NCBI GenBank assembly: GCA_002159075.1
Contig: LZRT01000021.1
Location: 1 to 37,755, forward strand
Origin: Bacillus thermozeamaize
GTDB lineage: Bacteria; Bacillota; Bacilli; ZCTH02-B2
Direction of reading: 5' to 3'
Length of the DNA: 37,755 nucleotides
The position numbers were made by a program, and so were the translations under genes. Under the pieces are notes generated by a model, which had not been told where the DNA came from, made no database searches, and worked only from the letters and a program-made list of their open reading frames with translations. Shown here piece by piece: positions 34,263 through 37,755 of the stretch. The first letter of the stretch is position 1, and each line of letters opens with the position of its first letter.

Positions 34263-35285
34263 ATGAAAAAACTGCTTGCGATCCTAGCGGCCATCCTTGT
34301 GGTGTTCGCGGTAGGATGTTCACAAAATGCGCCGCAATCAAACGGTAACAATCAGACGTCTGCGGACAATCAAGGCAGCCAGCAAAAGATCGACTATCCG
34401 ACCAAGCCGATTGAGATGATCGTTCCGTATGCTCCGGGTGGTGGTACGGACACAGCGGCGCGTATTCTGGCTACTGCGGTATCGAAATATCTGCCCAACG
34501 GGCAAACCGTTGTCGTGGTCAACAAGCCGGGTGGAGCGGCTACCATCGGTATTACCGAAGTATTCAACGCGAAACCGGATGGGTATAAAATCGGCATGAC
34601 AACCACAGGTGCGACATCCATTCAGCCGCATTACGGCAAGACTGCTTATACGCACGACAGTTTCCAAGCCGTCATTCGCGTGTTGTCCACACCGCAGGTG
34701 CTGGTTGTCAGAACAGATGCTCCTTGGAAAACATTTGAAGAATGGCTGGAGTATGTGAAAGCCAATCCGAACAAATTCACTTACGGAACGGCAGGCGCGG
34801 GACACACGGCTCACCTGGCGATGGAAGCGCTTAATATGGCTGCTGGGATTAAAACCAAGCACGTGCCGTTTGACGGCGCCGGACCGGCTGTCACCGCTCT
34901 GGTAGGTGGCCACGTAGATGGCGCTGCGGTTCAAGTGCAGGAGGCAAAGTCGCAAATCGACGCGGGCAAAATCAGGGCGCTGGTTAACGTGGGCAGCAGC
35001 AAGGTTGAGGCGTACAAAGATGTTCCGCTGGCGAAAGAAAAGGGATACGATGTTCAGGTAGACGTTTACACGGGTATCATTGCGCCGAAAGATACGCCGA
35101 AAGAGATCGTCACGATTCTGCACGATGCGTTCAAAAAGGCGCTGGAAGATCCTTCCGTGATCGAGCAATTTAAGAAACTTGGCGTTGAGCCTGCCTATGC
35201 GGGTCCGGAGGAATTCCAAAAGGATATTACGGACAGCTTCAACCGCAACGGCGAAATCATGAAAAAAGTCGGCTTGATCAAGTAA
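34263..35285 (+). CDS. tctC: Tripartite tricarboxylate transporter, substrate-binding lipoprotein
   Basis: A 340-residue extracytoplasmic receptor of the Bug/TctC family. The N-terminal lipoprotein signal has Cys19 in VGCSQ, followed by a Gln/Asn-rich linker (residues 20-43). The family opening DYPTKPIEMIVPYAPGGGTDTAAR and the middle YGTAGAGHTAHLAMEAL block are diagnostic of this fold. Family members bind citrate, aromatic acids, glutamate, terephthalate or other carboxylates. The ligand is not predictable, although the aspartate that contacts many Bug ligands (here in the GGTD loop) is present. ATG 34263 follows a strong GGGGGG site. Spacing to tctB is 95 nt with a perfect palindrome in between. 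Confidence 0.93.
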   Translation: MKKLLAILAAILVVFAVGCSQNAPQSNGNNQTSADNQGSQQKIDYPTKPIEMIVPYAPGGGTDTAARILATAVSKYLPNGQTVVVVNKPGGAATIGITEVFNAKPDGYKIGMTTTGATSIQPHYGKTAYTHDSFQAVIRVLSTPQVLVVRTDAPWKTFEEWLEYVKANPNKFTYGTAGAGHTAHLAMEALNMAAGIKTKHVPFDGAGPAVTALVGGHVDGAAVQVQEAKSQIDAGKIRALVNVGSSKVEAYKDVPLAKEKGYDVQVDVYTGIIAPKDTPKEIVTILHDAFKKALEDPSVIEQFKKLGVEPAYAGPEEFQKDITDSFNRNGEIMKKVGLIK

Positions 35286-35316
35286 TCGTTGGTATTCCGG
35301 GAAGAGCATCCAAAGT

Positions 35317-35346
35317 GGAGCATACAGGGGTACCCCTGTATGCTCC
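35317..35346 (+). repeat. 30-bp perfect palindrome between tctC and tctB
   Basis: The arms GGAGCATACAGGGGT and its exact reverse complement meet at KpnI-like GGTACC. As RNA they form a 13-bp stem with a four-base loop. There is no T tract, so complete termination is not expected; partial termination, mRNA 3'-end protection, or a protein-binding site are possible. Confidence 0.9.
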
Positions 35347-35380
35347 TGATTATTGATTAGAGAGGGGACGGTGCGCCTTT

Positions 35381-35833
35381 GTGAAAAAATGGAATGCGGG
35401 TGTGTGGGCCGGTATTGCGTTCGCGCTGTTTTCGCTGACCTTTTTTCTTCTTTCTTTGGAGTTTCCTTATACAGGACCGGTTGGTCCGGGGCCGGGATTT
35501 TTGCCCCTCTGGATTAGCGGGATCATGTTTGTCTTATCCGTTTTTTATATCTTGGAATCGATAAAGGACAAGGATGGGCCGAAAGAACCGATGCCGCGGG
35601 GCGCCGCCTTGAGAAGCGTTTTGTTTATTTTGGCTTGCCTGGTGGCTTATCTGATCCTCATGCCGATTCTGGGCTTTATTCTGGCCAGCGTACTCTTCCT
35701 GTTTACGCTCTTTGTCCGCCATTATAAATGGTACATCAGCATTGGGGCGGCTCTGCTCGTCACCTTCTTCTTGTTTTGGTTGTTTGGTTCCGTGTTGAAC
35801 GTCAGTTTCCCTCAGGGCATATTCGGTTGGTAA
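35381..35833 (+). CDS. tctB: Tripartite tricarboxylate transporter, small membrane subunit
   Basis: A 150-residue membrane protein with four predicted helices: about residues 7-28, 40-60, 75-108 (split) and 118-140. The family motif GPGFLPLW occurs at residues 37-44. GTG 35381 is the start; GAGGGG at 35362-35367 is somewhat distant (13 nt), so initiation may be weaker than for tctC and tctA. It lies 12 nt before tctA and belongs to the same transcript. Confidence 0.93.
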   Translation: MKKWNAGVWAGIAFALFSLTFFLLSLEFPYTGPVGPGPGFLPLWISGIMFVLSVFYILESIKDKDGPKEPMPRGAALRSVLFILACLVAYLILMPILGFILASVLFLFTLFVRHYKWYISIGAALLVTFFLFWLFGSVLNVSFPQGIFGW

Positions 35834-35845
35834 GGAGGCGAGGGG

Positions 35846-37351
35846 ATGGAATCAATTGCTTTGCTTTTGGACGGCTTTAAGCATGCGCTTACAATATGGA
35901 ATCTCCTCTACTGTCTGATAGGCGTATCCATTGGGATGCTGGTAGGGGTGCTGCCGGGTTTGGGGCCGGTGGCCGGAACGGCTTTGCTGATTCCGATCAC
36001 GTTTGGAATGGAACCGATATCAGCGATTATCATGCTTTCCGGAATTTTTTACGGTTCCATGTACGGCGGGACGATTACTTCGGTGCTGCTCAATATTCCC
36101 GGGGAGTCAGCGTCAGTCATTACGACGCTTGACGGGTACCAAATGGCCAAGCAGGGCCGCGCGGGCACCGCGTTGGGTGTAGCCGCCATCGGTTCCTTTA
36201 TTGGCGGTGTCGCGGCGATATTAGGTTTGACCTTTTTGGGCCCGCCTTTGGCGGAATTTGCCTTGAAATTCGGGCCGCCTGAGTATTTTTCGCTATTGGT
36301 TCTCGGTTTGCTTTTGCTTGTGGGCTTGATGGGGAAGTCGGTCGTCAGAGGGTTGATTGCAGCGTGTTTTGGCCTGATCCTGTCCCTGATAGGCATGGAT
36401 CCCGTTTCTGGGGCCATCCGCTTTACATTTGGCCAGATGGAACTGATGGAAGGGCTTGATTTTGTCGTCGTGGCGATGGGGCTGTTCGGAATCTCGGAAA
36501 TCTTGTTAAATGCAGAAAGCCACATGAAAATGGATAAACCTGCAAAAATTCAAGGACTGCTGCCGGCGAGAGATGAATGGAAGCCGACGCTGAAAGCGAT
36601 CGGCCGGGGGACAGGGATCGGCTTTCTCATCGGTTTGATTCCTGGGGCAAACTCCGTCATTGCATCGATTCTCTCTTATTCGCTGGAAAAGAAAGTTGCC
36701 AAGGATCCTTCCCGTTTCGGCAAGGGGGCCATTGAGGGCGTGGCTGGACCCGAGACGGCGAACAACGCCCATAGCGGAGCGGCGATGATTCCCTTGTTTA
36801 CCCTTGGGATTCCCAGTTCTCCCACCGTAGCCATTATTTTGGGAGCATTTATCATGCATGGCTTGACGCCGGGGCCTACGCTTTTCCAGAACAATCCCGA
36901 TTTTGTTTGGGGCGTTATCGCCAGTATGTTCATCGGCAACCTGATCCTGTTGATCTTTAACCTTCCGCTGGCGAAAGTATGGGCGAAGGTCGCCATGGTG
37001 CCGTATGAGATTCTGTTTCCTTTGATTCTGATCCTGTCTGTGGTTGGCGTTTACAGCATTAGGAGCAGCCTGTGGGATGTCGGGTTGATGATTGCTTTTG
37101 GCGTGATCGGTTATCTCATGAAGAAATTGGATCTGCCGATTGCAGCCACGGTGTTGACTTTCGTCTTGGGTTCACAGATCGAATCGACCTTGCTGCAGTC
37201 TTTGGCCTCGTCACAAAACGGCTTGTTGGTTTTCTTCCATAGCCCGATTTCAGGAACGTTGATTTCGTTGGCCATCATTATCCTGGTTGTCAGCGTGATT
37301 GCTGGATTGAAGAAGAAGAGATCCGCGCTAGTCAGCGATTTGGAAGCGTAG
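35846..37351 (+). CDS. tctA: Tripartite tricarboxylate transporter, large membrane subunit
   Basis: A 501-residue permease with roughly twelve transmembrane helices. The first family signature VGVLPGLGPVAGTALLIP is at residues 32-50. The MYGGTITSVLLNIPGES motif is near residues 72-88, and the mirrored IGLIPGANSVIASILSYSLE and AHSGAAMIPLFTLGIPSSPT blocks form the second half. With TctB it moves the carboxylate handed over by TctC, driven by an ion gradient. ATG 35846 has AAGGAGG at 35832-35838. Confidence 0.96.
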   Translation: MESIALLLDGFKHALTIWNLLYCLIGVSIGMLVGVLPGLGPVAGTALLIPITFGMEPISAIIMLSGIFYGSMYGGTITSVLLNIPGESASVITTLDGYQMAKQGRAGTALGVAAIGSFIGGVAAILGLTFLGPPLAEFALKFGPPEYFSLLVLGLLLLVGLMGKSVVRGLIAACFGLILSLIGMDPVSGAIRFTFGQMELMEGLDFVVVAMGLFGISEILLNAESHMKMDKPAKIQGLLPARDEWKPTLKAIGRGTGIGFLIGLIPGANSVIASILSYSLEKKVAKDPSRFGKGAIEGVAGPETANNAHSGAAMIPLFTLGIPSSPTVAIILGAFIMHGLTPGPTLFQNNPDFVWGVIASMFIGNLILLIFNLPLAKVWAKVAMVPYEILFPLILILSVVGVYSIRSSLWDVGLMIAFGVIGYLMKKLDLPIAATVLTFVLGSQIESTLLQSLASSQNGLLVFFHSPISGTLISLAIIILVVSVIAGLKKKRSALVSDLEA

Positions 37352-37360
37352 AGACAGTCA

Positions 37361-37398
37361 GGGGAGGGCCGCCGCGCCGGCAGCCCTTCCCGCATTTC
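37361..37398 (+). terminator. Probable terminator of tctCBA
   Basis: GGGGAGGGC (37361-37369) pairs with GCCCTTCCC (37383-37391) over 9 bp, with one G-U pair. The T tract after it is short (ATTTCC). Confidence 0.6.
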
Positions 37399-37485
37399 CT
37401 AAGCATTAGCGGACATCCTTTGCATGCTTGGCGTCGTCTCGGAATATTTTCATTCGTAGCAAATCGCTATCCAAAATTTTCCCTG

Positions 37486-37513
37486 TTGACAAGTATCGAG
37501 CTTCTATGATAAT
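37486..37513 (+). promoter_or_regulatory. rRNA operon promoter
   Basis: TTGACA (37486-37491) and GATAAT (37508-37513) are 16 bp apart, upstream of the rRNA leader. It is a strong SigA promoter in the usual place for a Bacillus-type rrn operon. Confidence 0.82.
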
Positions 37514-37647
37514 CTACAACATGTCGCGCTCACGAAGGAAGACGGTGAGCGGCGGACGACAGAAAGATAAACGGACAGCAGCAACAAAGCGATGTTCCTT
37601 GAAAACTGCACAATGAAGCGAACCTGATGAGTCAGAGTTGAACTTTT
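37514..37647 (+). ncRNA. rRNA leader with boxA antitermination element
   Basis: The leader contains TGTTCCTTGAAAACT at 37593-37607, a boxA-like antitermination site followed by the usual GAAAACTGCACAATGAAGC leader text. It ends about 40 nt before the mature 16S rRNA. Confidence 0.78.
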
Positions 37648-37755
37648 TTCATGGAGAGTTTGATCCTGGCTCAGGACGAACGCTGGCGGCGCGCCTAATA
37701 CATGCAAGTCGAGCGGGGAGGCAAGGGGAAGCCTTCGGGCGGAAGCTTGCATCCT
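37648..37755 (+). rRNA. 16S ribosomal RNA, 5' end (runs off window)
   Basis: GAGAGTTTGATCCTGGCTCAG at 37654-37674 is the universal 16S start, and AATACATGCAAGTCGAGC follows. The mature 5' end is placed near 37648 by aligning with the E. coli numbering. Only the first ~108 nt are in the window, ending in the V1 hairpin. Confidence 0.97.

Overview
The window looks like a chromosomal segment of a Bacillota organism of the Bacillales type. The evidence is the addB-addA-sbcD-sbcC order, strong GGAGG ribosome binding sites, TTGACA/TATAAT promoters, a YmaF-like protein, a YwnA-like Rrf2 regulator, and a Bacillus-type rRNA leader and 16S rRNA start at the right edge. GC-rich coding sequence in the DNA repair genes would suit a moderately high-GC, possibly thermophilic, member. 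I cannot name the species.

Layout. 1-1065: the 3' part of a group II intron (maturase C-terminal part, domains V and VI). 1179-3347: a single-gene unit for acetoacetyl-CoA synthetase. 3531-10450: a type I restriction-modification operon hsdM-hsdS-hsdR, followed by a YgjP-like zinc metallopeptidase gene whose start codon overlaps the hsdR stop, and a terminator. 10485-11081: a small membrane protein with a bis-histidine, heme-b-like pattern. 11200-11703 (minus): a heptad-repeat coiled-coil protein. 12007-24594: addB, addA, sbcD and sbcC, preceded by a LexA-like box and an extended -10 promoter. addB apparently starts at AUU. 24665-26458: PIG-L deacetylase, YmaF-like His-rich protein and a small membrane-anchored protein. 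26541-28001: Rrf2 regulator and NAD(P)H:quinone reductase-like gene, with a shared set of palindromic operators. 28335-28410 (minus): tRNA-Thr(CGU).

28503-37398 is a transport and catabolism block. An IclR regulator is divergent from a NitT/TauT-type ABC importer (ATPase, lipoprotein, permease). Then come a tandem DUF4242 protein, an acyl-CoA-dehydrogenase-fold flavoprotein that lacks the usual catalytic glutamate context, and a TctCBA tripartite tricarboxylate transporter. The gene set suggests uptake and oxidation of an unidentified small organic anion, such as an organosulfonate or an aromatic or tricarboxylic-like acid. The substrate cannot be read from sequence. The window ends in an rRNA operon: promoter, boxA leader and the first ~108 nt of 16S rRNA.

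The most unusual items are the catabolic block with its DUF4242 and flavoprotein pair, the translationally coupled metallopeptidase in the type I R-M operon, the AUU start and LexA-like box of addB, the low-complexity insertions shared by the AddB, AddA and SbcC proteins, the three-site operator set of the Rrf2/quinone reductase unit, and a 30-bp perfect palindrome between tctC and tctB.
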